This document shows, piece by piece, positions 1 through 4,532 of a stretch of 7,155 nt of DNA. A program made the position numbers and the translations under genes. The stretch is from Trueperaceae bacterium (lineage in GTDB: Bacteria > Deinococcota > Deinococci > Deinococcales > Trueperaceae): contig JAABSI010000128.1 in the NCBI GenBank assembly GCA_011390455.1, positions 1 to 7,155 on the forward strand. The letters run 5' to 3'. Below the pieces are notes generated by a model that worked only from the letters and a program-made list of their open reading frames with translations, ran no database searches and was not told the DNA's origin. Within the stretch, counting starts at the first letter, position 1. Each line of letters begins with the position of its first letter.

Positions 1-47
1 CCAACCTCAGCCCCGCGTGACGCCCCCCGGGCAGGGTCGCCGAGGGG

Positions 48-56
48 TGGTACCAT
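48..56 (+). promoter_or_regulatory. Possible extended -10 promoter for minDE
   Basis: The sequence TGG-TACCAT matches an extended -10 (TGn plus TA..AT, four of six hexamer positions). It would start transcription near base 62, giving a leader of about 50 bases before the GTG start of minD. No convincing -35 hexamer is visible about 17 bp upstream. Other start-proximal -10 boxes in this window have the same TGnTA form, which supports the call, but minDE could also be read from an upstream gene outside the window. Confidence 0.4.
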
Positions 57-65
57 CGCGCCTAC

Positions 66-101
66 GGCCGGCTCGCAGGAGGCGGCCGGCTCGGAGGAGG
101 C
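66..101 (+). repeat. Tandem 18-bp duplication carrying two SD sequences, leader of minD
   Basis: Bases 66-83 and 84-101 are two directly adjacent 18-bp copies differing at one position (C76 versus G94). Each copy contains an SD core: AGGAGG at 77-82 and GGAGGAGG at 93-100. The second lies 11 bases before the GTG start of minD and is probably the working ribosome site. The first sits too far upstream to serve this start directly. The duplication is read directly from the sequence; any effect on MinD level is inference. Confidence 0.8.
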
Positions 102-111
102 AGGGACGCTT

Positions 112-924
112 GTGAACGCGAAAGCCATCGTGGTGACCTCGGGCAAGGGCGGCGTGGGCAAGACGACCACCACGGCGAACGTGGGCGCGGCGCTCGCCAA
201 GCTCGGCGAGCGCGTGGCCGTCATCGACACCGACGTCGGCCTGCGCAACCTCGACGTCGTCATGGGCCTCGAGGGCCGGGTCGTGTTCGACCTCATCGAC
301 GTCTTCGAGGGGCGCTGCAAGCTGCGGCAGGCCCTGATCCGCGACAAGCGCGTCGAGACGCTGCACCTGATCGCGGCCTCGCAGACGAAGGACAAGAGCT
401 CGCTGTCGGAGGCGCGCATGCACGAGACGGTGCGAGCGCTCCTGGAAGAGGAGGGCTTCGACCGCGTGCTCATCGACAGCCCCGCCGGCATCGAGAGCGG
501 CTTCCAGACGGCCGCCGCCGCCGCGCAGGGCGCGCTCGTGGTGGTCAACCCCGAGGTGTCGAGCGTGCGCGACGCCGACCGCATCATCGGCCTGCTGGAG
601 GCGCGGGAGATCACCGAGGTGCGGCTGATCATCAACCGTTTGCGGCCCAAGATGGTCAAGCGCGGCGACATGCTCGAGGTCAGCGACGTGCTCGACATCC
701 TCGGCGTCAAGCTGATCGGCATCGTCCCGGAGGACGAACGCGTCCTGGTCTCGACCAACGTCGGCAGCCCCGCCGCGCTCGAGGACGGCGGCGCCAAGAC
801 CACCGCGGGCAGCGCCTTCCGCGACATCGCGCGCCGCATCGGCGGCGAGGACGTCGCCTACCCCGATCTCGACGGCTCCAAGGGCGTCTTCTCGGGGCTG
901 CGGCGGCTGTTCGGAGGGCGTTGA
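112..924 (+). CDS. minD: Septum-site determining ATPase MinD
   Basis: MinD is a ParA-type ATPase that binds the inner membrane as an ATP dimer, recruits MinC to block FtsZ rings away from mid-cell, and is released when MinE stimulates hydrolysis. The 270-residue product has the usual family length. It shows the deviant Walker A motif GKGGVGKTT at residues 11-19 with the signature Lys12, switch residues Asp39 and Asp41 in the segment IDTDVGLRNLD, and a Walker B-like IDSPAGIE with Asp122. The C-terminus (residues 257-270, KGVFSGLRRLFGGR) is the amphipathic membrane-targeting helix typical of MinD. The GTG start is chosen because the protein begins right before the first beta strand and an SD (GGAGGAGG) lies 11 bases upstream. 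minE begins one base after the stop, so the two form an operon. minC is not seen; it may lie to the left or elsewhere. Confidence 0.97.
   Translation: MNAKAIVVTSGKGGVGKTTTTANVGAALAKLGERVAVIDTDVGLRNLDVVMGLEGRVVFDLIDVFEGRCKLRQALIRDKRVETLHLIAASQTKDKSSLSEARMHETVRALLEEEGFDRVLIDSPAGIESGFQTAAAAAQGALVVVNPEVSSVRDADRIIGLLEAREITEVRLIINRLRPKMVKRGDMLEVSDVLDILGVKLIGIVPEDERVLVSTNVGSPAALEDGGAKTTAGSAFRDIARRIGGEDVAYPDLDGSKGVFSGLRRLFGGR
913..918 (+). promoter_or_regulatory. SD sequence of minE, inside the minD 3' end
   Basis: GGAGGG lies within the last codons of minD, 7 bases before the GTG of minE. Its position supports GTG 926 as the true start and points to coupled translation of the two genes. Confidence 0.65.
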
Positions 925-925
925 C

Positions 926-1165
926 GTGTTCAACTTCTTCCGGCGGCGTCGGAGCAAGGACGACCTCAAGCAGCGCCTGAAGCTGGTCCTGTCGTACGAC
1001 CGCGCCCGGCTGTCGCCGGGCAAGATGGAGCAGCTCAAGCGCGAACTGCTCGGCGTGGTCGAGAAGTACTTCCCCTCCGACGGCGACGACCTCGACGTCC
1101 GCTTCGAGCAGCACGGCGATCGCATGGTGTTGATCGCCGACCTGCCGCGCCCCCCGCGCCACTGA
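926..1165 (+). CDS. minE: Cell division topological specificity factor MinE
   Basis: MinE binds membrane-bound MinD, stimulates its ATPase and drives MinCD away from mid-cell, so that the Z ring forms there. The 79-residue product is slightly shorter than the roughly 88-residue E. coli protein. Residues 1-9 (MFNFFRRRR) form the expected hydrophobic-basic membrane-contact segment. Residues 12-31 (DDLKQRLKLVLSYDRARLSP) match the anti-MinCD segment, which switches between helix and strand. The remainder, with alternating hydrophobics (DLDVRF, RMVLIADL), fits the dimeric topological-specificity domain. The start is GTG, one base after the minD stop, with an SD inside minD, so the pair is probably translationally coupled. 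The C-terminus ends in a short Pro/Arg tail, PRPPRH. The placement after minD leaves little doubt about identity. Confidence 0.95.
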   Translation: MFNFFRRRRSKDDLKQRLKLVLSYDRARLSPGKMEQLKRELLGVVEKYFPSDGDDLDVRFEQHGDRMVLIADLPRPPRH

Positions 1166-1290
1166 GCGCCGGCGCCAGGGCGCGCGTCGTCCACGCGGCG
1201 CCGACGCGCCCCATCGAGGGTCACCGCCGGGAACGTCTCGGCAGCTGACCGGCGCGGCGTGCCCGCCGTACGCGCCGGCGCCGGCGGCCG

Positions 1291-1299
1291 TGCTAGCGT
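1291..1299 (+). promoter_or_regulatory. Extended -10 for a leaderless transcript (pseudo-receiver gene)
   Basis: TGC-TAGCGT fits TGnTAnnnT. The hexamer (1294-1299) ends 8 bases before ATG 1308, so transcription should begin at or next to the start codon. No SD lies between. Almost the same module occurs in front of the HxlR gene on the other strand. The remaining minE-to-ATG gap (1166-1290) is GC-rich with only weak inverted repeats. Confidence 0.62.
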
Positions 1300-1307
1300 T
1301 TGCTGCG

Positions 1308-1964
1308 ATGGAACCACCCGCCATCCTGGTTGCCGAACCGAACCACATGCAGCGGCAGATGATCGACCTGCTGCTCACCGCGGACGACTTCGACGTCACG
1401 CTGGTCGAGACGAGCGAGGCTGCGCTCGCCTACCTGCGCGAGCACACGCCCGCGGCCGCACTGCTGGCGGTGGAACTGCCCGACATCGATGGCTTCGCGC
1501 TGTGCCAGAAGCTCAAGGTCGTCGGCCGACTCGCCCGCGTCCCGGTGGTGCTGCTGGCCCACCCGGCCGACGGCGGCGGCGGGTTGGACGAATCCACCCG
1601 CTCGCGCGCGCGCGCGGTGGGCGCCGACCTGCTGTTGCAGCGTCCCCTGGGCGACAAGAACCTGCGCGAGCGCCTGCTGCGGCTGATCCGCCAACCGGTG
1701 GATGGGCGCGCCGCCAACCCCGAACCGGCCGCCGTCGAGCCCGCGCCCGCGGACGACGACGGCATCGGCTACACGGGCGCGGCGCTCGGCGCGCAGGCGG
1801 CGAGCGAGCTCGGTCGCCTGCGGGCGGAGGTGGCCCAGCTGCGCGGCGAGAACGCCTCGCTCCAGGCGCGCCTGACGAAGACCAAGGAACTCGCGAAGAA
1901 CCTGCAGGCGCAACTCGACGCGGAGCGTCAGAAGCCCAAGGGGCTGTTCGGCCGTCGCTCCTGA
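1308..1964 (+). CDS. Degenerate response-regulator receiver domain fused to a coiled coil
   Basis: The 218-residue protein has two parts. Residues 4-128 follow the CheY-like receiver layout: ILVAEPN at 6-12 where ILVVDD is usual, LLAVELPDIDGF at 52-63, VPVVLLA at 78-84, and GADLLLQRP at 105-113. The key residues are lost: the phospho-acceptor Asp aligns with Ala54, the acidic pair with Glu10-Pro11, the switch Thr/Ser with Ala84 and the conserved Lys with Arg112. It therefore probably cannot be phosphorylated in the usual way. A Pro/Ala/Asp-rich linker (130-152) leads to a coiled coil (about 168-205) with heptad-spaced L171, V175, L178, N182, L185, L189, T192, A196, L199 and L203. The tail is basic (KGLFGRRS). 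ATG 1308 is chosen over the in-frame GTG 1290 because a -10 box spans 1291-1299. The gene lies 142 bp after minE on the same strand but with its own promoter. Its function is unknown; a protein-interaction adaptor is the best inference. Confidence 0.85.
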   Translation: MEPPAILVAEPNHMQRQMIDLLLTADDFDVTLVETSEAALAYLREHTPAAALLAVELPDIDGFALCQKLKVVGRLARVPVVLLAHPADGGGGLDESTRSRARAVGADLLLQRPLGDKNLRERLLRLIRQPVDGRAANPEPAAVEPAPADDDGIGYTGAALGAQAASELGRLRAEVAQLRGENASLQARLTKTKELAKNLQAQLDAERQKPKGLFGRRS

Positions 1965-1970
1965 GGCGCG

Positions 1971-2339
1971 CTAAGCGTGGGCGTCGTGCGCCGCCGTGGG
2001 CGCCGCGCCGCTCGCGATGCCGTTTGCGACGAGGTGCGCGTCGGCCCATCGGTGGATGGCGCCGATGACGCCCTCCAGCTGCGCCCCGGCCTCCGTGAGT
2101 CGGTAGCAGGCGCGGCAGGTGCCGTCGCCCTCCGCCTTGACGATCAGGCCGAGTGTCTCGAGGCGCGTGAGCCGCTGGGTGAGCGTCGTCGGGTTGCAGC
2201 CGCCGACCTCGCGCCCGATGGCGTTGAAGCCCTTCGGGCCGGTGAGCAGCGTGTGCACGATGTGCAGCACCCACTTCTCCTGCAGCACCTCGATGCCTTG
2301 CACCGCGGGGCAGCGCTGACGCGCCGTCGGTTCGTCCAT
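1971..2339 (-). CDS. HxlR-family winged-helix transcriptional regulator with four cysteines
   Basis: HxlR/YodB-type proteins are small dimeric DNA-binding regulators, several of which sense quinones, aldehydes or oxidants through an N-terminal Cys. The 122-residue product has the normal length. It begins with CP at residues 10-11, followed by VLQEKWVLHIVHTLLTGPKGF (18-38), the family's GKW...L..GP.RF signature with Glu at the usual Gly. The recognition-helix region is TTLTQRLTRLETLGLI (51-66), then the wing and YRLTEAG. Cysteines are at 10, 48, 75 and 78; the CxxC at 75-78 replaces the usual wing segment before Y-x-LT. ATG 2339 is chosen because the protein then starts just before the family motif and a TAGCGT -10 box ends 7 bases upstream. 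It is divergent from hpf and convergent with the pseudo-receiver gene, with only 6 bp between stops. Targets are unknown; autoregulation or hpf control is possible. Confidence 0.9.
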   Translation of the reverse strand: MDEPTARQRCPAVQGIEVLQEKWVLHIVHTLLTGPKGFNAIGREVGGCNPTTLTQRLTRLETLGLIVKAEGDGTCRACYRLTEAGAQLEGVIGAIHRWADAHLVANGIASGAAPTAAHDAHA

Positions 2340-2346
2340 CGCAGAC

Positions 2347-2355
2347 ACGCTAGCA
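2347..2355 (-). promoter_or_regulatory. Extended -10 for leaderless hxlR-type transcript
   Basis: On the minus strand TGC-TAGCGT (hexamer at 2352-2347) ends exactly 7 bases before ATG 2339, the layout of leaderless Deinococcus promoters. No SD is present. The rest of the 178-bp divergent gap (2340-2517) is GC-rich and holds the hpf promoter and SD at its far end; no clear operator is visible. Confidence 0.62.
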
Positions 2356-2456
2356 TGCGTCCCGCACCCTCCAGGACGTGTGCCCGACGTGCGCCGCAAG
2401 CCCGCCGGCGCCCCCGCCGCGGGCCGCCCCGCCGGGTCTGGGCGACGGCGCCCGAC

Positions 2457-2465
2457 TGGTAGACT
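2457..2465 (+). promoter_or_regulatory. Extended -10 promoter of hpf
   Basis: TGG-TAGACT fits TGnTAnnnT. The 10-mer GGTAGACTGG recurs on the minus strand in front of the hexapeptide acyltransferase gene. Here the box lies 52 bases before the ATG, so the hpf mRNA should carry a leader of about 45 bases. No good -35 is visible. Confidence 0.58.
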
Positions 2466-2503
2466 GGGGTCACCAGCAGGCGCGTTCGTGGCCCTCGGCG
2501 GCC

Positions 2504-2512
2504 AGGAGGAGG
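2504..2512 (+). promoter_or_regulatory. Strong SD sequence of hpf
   Basis: AGGAGGAGG ends 5 bases before ATG 2518. It decides the start against the upstream in-frame GTG 2488 and longer extensions, and it contrasts with the SD-less neighbouring genes. Confidence 0.8.
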
Positions 2513-2517
2513 CTTCG

Positions 2518-3048
2518 ATGAACATCTACCAACTCATCGGGCGCAACATCGAGATCAGCGACGCCATGCGGTCCTACGCGGAGGACAAGCTGGAGCGGCT
2601 GGACCGCTTCTTCGACCAGATCGTCGACGCCCGCGTGGTCATGTCGTACGACGAGCGCGTCGGTGGTGAGCCGGCCAAGGTCGAGGTTCAGATCAACGTC
2701 CCCAACGGTATCGTCCGCGCCGAGGAGCGCGGCGCCGACAGTTACGCCGCCGTCGACCTGGTGGTCGACAAGCTCGAGCGCCAGCTCAAGCGCTTCAAGC
2801 AGCGGCTGCGCGACAAGCGCGGCGAGGCGCCGCTGCCGGTCGCCGAGGAGGAGCCCGCCGAGCGCGAGCCGACCCTGGTGCGGACCAAGCGCCACGTGCT
2901 GCGCCCGATGTCGGCCGAGGACGCCGCCATCGAGATGGAATCACTCGGGCACAACTTCTACCTCTTCCGCAACGTCGACACCGACCTCATCAGCGTCATC
3001 TACTTGCGCCACGACGGCGACTACGGCCTGATCGAGCCCGCCCGCTGA
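2518..3048 (+). CDS. hpf: Ribosome hibernation promoting factor, long form
   Basis: Long HPF binds the 30S decoding region and, through its C-terminal domain, pairs two ribosomes into inactive 100S dimers during starvation or stress. The 176-residue product has the usual long-form size. Residues 1-100 are the S30AE domain: LIGRNIEISDAMRSYAEDKLERLDRFF at the start, with the helix/strand pattern and a basic second helix (DKLERQLKRFKQRLRDKR, 84-101). An acidic Pro-rich linker (about 103-118) leads to the C-terminal dimerisation domain (119-174), whose signature RPMSAEDAAIEMESLGHNFYLFRN and final YLRHDGDYGLIEP are clear. The start at ATG 2518 is supported by AGGAGGAGG and a -10 box upstream. It is divergent from the HxlR-type gene and convergent with the rhomboid gene, both stops lying in a shared inverted repeat. 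Confidence 0.96.
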   Translation: MNIYQLIGRNIEISDAMRSYAEDKLERLDRFFDQIVDARVVMSYDERVGGEPAKVEVQINVPNGIVRAEERGADSYAAVDLVVDKLERQLKRFKQRLRDKRGEAPLPVAEEEPAEREPTLVRTKRHVLRPMSAEDAAIEMESLGHNFYLFRNVDTDLISVIYLRHDGDYGLIEPAR

Positions 3049-3083
3049 GGCCCCGCCGGCCGCCCCGCCGGGTCGCCTCAGCG
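3043..3083. terminator. Inverted repeat shared by the convergent hpf and rhomboid stops
   Basis: CGCTGAGGC (3043-3051) pairs perfectly with GCCTCAGCG (3075-3083), and CCCG/CGGG can extend the stem after a mismatch. No T-tract follows on either strand, so it is not a classical intrinsic terminator, but its place between two convergent genes suggests a bidirectional terminator or RNA-end stabiliser. Both TGA stops are inside the arms. Confidence 0.5.
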
Positions 3084-3782
3084 CCACGCCGGGGCGGAAC
3101 GGCGGGCGAACGCGGGCGCGAACGCCAACCCGAACGCGAAGCCGCCGACGTGGGCCCACCAGGCGACGCCACCGCCGACCACGTGCAGCCCCGAGACGCC
3201 CTCCAACACCTGCACCAGCGCCCAGTAGCCGAGGTACGACCAAGCTGGGAGCGTCCACAGGAAGAACGGGCCGACGCCGAAGAGCACCCGCAGGGCCAGC
3301 CACGGCAGCACGAGCGGCACCACCACGGCCTGCACCCGGCGGGTCGGGAAGAAGCGCACGTAGGCGCCCAGGACGGCGCTGATGGCGCCCGAGGCGCCGA
3401 TCAGCGGAACGCCGGGCTCGGGCGTGACGAGCGCGTGGGCGACGGCGGCGACCGCGGCGCCGAGCAGGTAGAACGCCAGGAAGCGCAGGTGCCCCAGCCG
3501 GTCCTCGACGTTGTCACCGAACACCCAGAGGAACACCAGGTTGCCGAGCAGGTGCGCCCAGCTGCCGTGGAGGAAGGCGTGCGTGGCCAGCGTCGGTGCC
3601 AGCCGCAGCGGTTCCGCCACGAGCGCCGCGGGTGTCAGGCCGAAGGCCACGGCGGCGCGCCACAGGCCCTCCTCCTGGGCCGACCACCAGGGCAGCACGA
3701 AGCCGGCCGTGGCGGCGAGCAGCAGGAGCCACACGACCCACACGGGTCCCGTGAGCGGGTTGTGGTCCCGGACGGGGATCAT
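3078..3782 (-). CDS. Rhomboid family intramembrane serine protease
   Basis: Rhomboids cleave transmembrane substrates within the membrane by a Ser-His dyad. The 234-residue product is highly hydrophobic, with about six or more membrane segments and a short N-terminal hydrophilic lead (MIPVRDHNPLTG). It has the motif HAFLHGSWAHLLGN at 68-81, matching the GlpG pattern His141, His145, His150 and Asn154 at His68, His72, His77 and Asn81. The catalytic serine is in GASGAIS (Ser131) and the catalytic histidine in AHVGGF (His211). All active-site residues are therefore present and the enzyme should be active. The segment WVFGDNVEDRLGHLRF (86-101) resembles the L1-loop region of the YqgP/archaeal-like class. 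The ATG overlaps the stop of the upstream acyltransferase gene as ATGA, indicating translational coupling and a two-gene operon. The C-terminal tail is short and basic (RRSAPAWR). The substrate is unknown. Confidence 0.94.
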   Translation of the reverse strand: MIPVRDHNPLTGPVWVVWLLLLAATAGFVLPWWSAQEEGLWRAAVAFGLTPAALVAEPLRLAPTLATHAFLHGSWAHLLGNLVFLWVFGDNVEDRLGHLRFLAFYLLGAAVAAVAHALVTPEPGVPLIGASGAISAVLGAYVRFFPTRRVQAVVVPLVLPWLALRVLFGVGPFFLWTLPAWSYLGYWALVQVLEGVSGLHVVGGGVAWWAHVGGFAFGLAFAPAFARRSAPAWR

Positions 3783-4489
3783 CCGCCGGCGCCACCGCCC
3801 CGTCCGCCCGCGCTCGCGGCCTCGGGGTCGAGCCGGTCGACCACCTCCAGGACCGGGCGGAGCTTGACGATGCTGCGTGCAGGCACCACGCCGCGCACGG
3901 TGGCGCCGTCGTACACGATGGTGCCGCGGCCGATCACGGTCCCCGGCGCCAGCACGGCGTTGCAGCCGATCGACACGCCGTCGCCGAGGATCGCTCCGAG
4001 CTTGCGCAGACCGGTGGCCACGCCGCCCACGGCCACGCCGCCGGGCATCACCCGCAGGTTGGCGAGCTTGACGCCGGCGCCGAGGTTGACGTCGTGCCCG
4101 ATCACCGCGTCGCCGACGTAGTTGAAGTGCGGCACCTGAGCGCCGCCGAGCAGGACGGCGTGCTTCGCCTCGCTGGCGTGCCCCACCTTGGCGCGCGGCC
4201 CCATGAGGACGCCGCCGCGCAGCATCGCCGCGTGGCCGACCTGCGCGCCGGCCATGATCCAGGCGGGCCCCTGCACGTAGGCGAACGGGCCGATGCGTGC
4301 GCCGGCCTCGAGCCACACGGGACCCTCGATCACGGCGGTCGGGTGGACCTCGCCGTCGAGACGATCGGGGATGCCGGCGAGCAGCGCGTCCATCCGCGTC
4401 AGGGCGGTCCACGGCGCCGCGGCGTCGATGAGGCCGCCCCACGCCTCAGGCAGGCGGGAGAGATCGAACAGCTCGGGAAGCTGGCCCAT
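3779..4489 (-). CDS. Hexapeptide-repeat (left-handed beta-helix) acyltransferase, GlmU C-domain-like
   Basis: The 236-residue product has an N-terminal helical part (1-45) followed by a left-handed beta-helix of hexapeptide repeats (about 46-215), for example GARIGP, GAQVGH, RAKVGH, GDAVIGHDVNLGAG and GDGVSIG. Residues 120-145 (PHFNYVGDAVIGHDVNLGAGVKLANL) closely resemble the acetyltransferase domain of GlmU and of archaeal sugar-1-phosphate nucleotidylyltransferases. His121 and Tyr124 match the catalytic-region pattern H-x-x-Y-x-G-D. There is no N-terminal nucleotidyltransferase domain, so it probably transfers an acyl group to a sugar or sugar phosphate but does not make the UDP-sugar. The C-terminus is Gly-rich (AGGRGGGAGG). 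ATG 4489 is chosen because a TAGACT -10 box ends 7 bases upstream; a longer in-frame reading would run into the divergent lipid-kinase gene. The rhomboid gene follows with an ATGA overlap. The exact substrate cannot be told. Confidence 0.88.
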   Translation of the reverse strand: MGQLPELFDLSRLPEAWGGLIDAAAPWTALTRMDALLAGIPDRLDGEVHPTAVIEGPVWLEAGARIGPFAYVQGPAWIMAGAQVGHAAMLRGGVLMGPRAKVGHASEAKHAVLLGGAQVPHFNYVGDAVIGHDVNLGAGVKLANLRVMPGGVAVGGVATGLRKLGAILGDGVSIGCNAVLAPGTVIGRGTIVYDGATVRGVVPARSIVKLRPVLEVVDRLDPEAASAGGRGGGAGG

Positions 4490-4496
4490 GCTCGCC

Positions 4497-4502
4497 AGTC
4501 TA
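4497..4502 (-). promoter_or_regulatory. -10 box for leaderless acyltransferase-rhomboid transcript
   Basis: On the minus strand TAGACT ends exactly 7 bases before ATG 4489, with no SD. It sits in the same 10-mer, GGTAGACTGG, as the hpf -10. Confidence 0.6.
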
Positions 4503-4515
4503 CCCGCGCTCGCGG

Positions 4516-4521
4516 TAGCAT
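4516..4521 (+). promoter_or_regulatory. -10 box for (near-)leaderless lipid-kinase transcript
   Basis: TAGCAT (TAnnAT) ends 8 bases before GTG 4530 and 11 before ATG 4533, both in frame. No SD is present. It lies back to back with the divergent acyltransferase -10, 13 bp away, so any upstream promoter elements would reach into the opposite gene's start. Confidence 0.52.
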
Positions 4522-4532
4522 CCGCGAACGTG

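Noticed and set aside
1..20. Possible last codons (N-L-S-P-A-stop) of a plus-strand gene upstream of minD, perhaps minC
   Set aside because: Only six codons are visible and a TGA by chance is likely; identity cannot be supported.
1182..1209. 8-bp inverted repeat (GCGCGTCG/CGACGCGC) after minE as a terminator
   Set aside because: Long 12-base GC-rich loop, no T-tract, and such repeats are expected by chance at this GC content.
1290..1307. GTG 1290 as start of the pseudo-receiver gene
   Set aside because: The -10 box (1291-1299) overlaps this codon, and the receiver fold begins well from ATG 1308.
7..1317. 436-residue minus-strand open frame across minDE
   Set aside because: Antisense shadow of high-GC coding sequence; low-complexity Arg/Ala/Asp product with no family features.
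1965..1970. Terminator between the convergent pseudo-receiver and HxlR-type genes
   Set aside because: Only 6 bp separate the stops and no stem is evident; the transcripts probably overlap as antisense RNAs.
2380..2517. N-terminal extension of hpf to 2380
   Set aside because: The extension is Pro/Gly/Arg-rich and contains the -10 and SD; HPF homologues start at about ATG 2518.
4293..4529. N-terminal extension of the lipid kinase
   Set aside because: It lies antisense to the acyltransferase N-terminus and upstream of the -10; the family starts with M-x-x-x-VNP.
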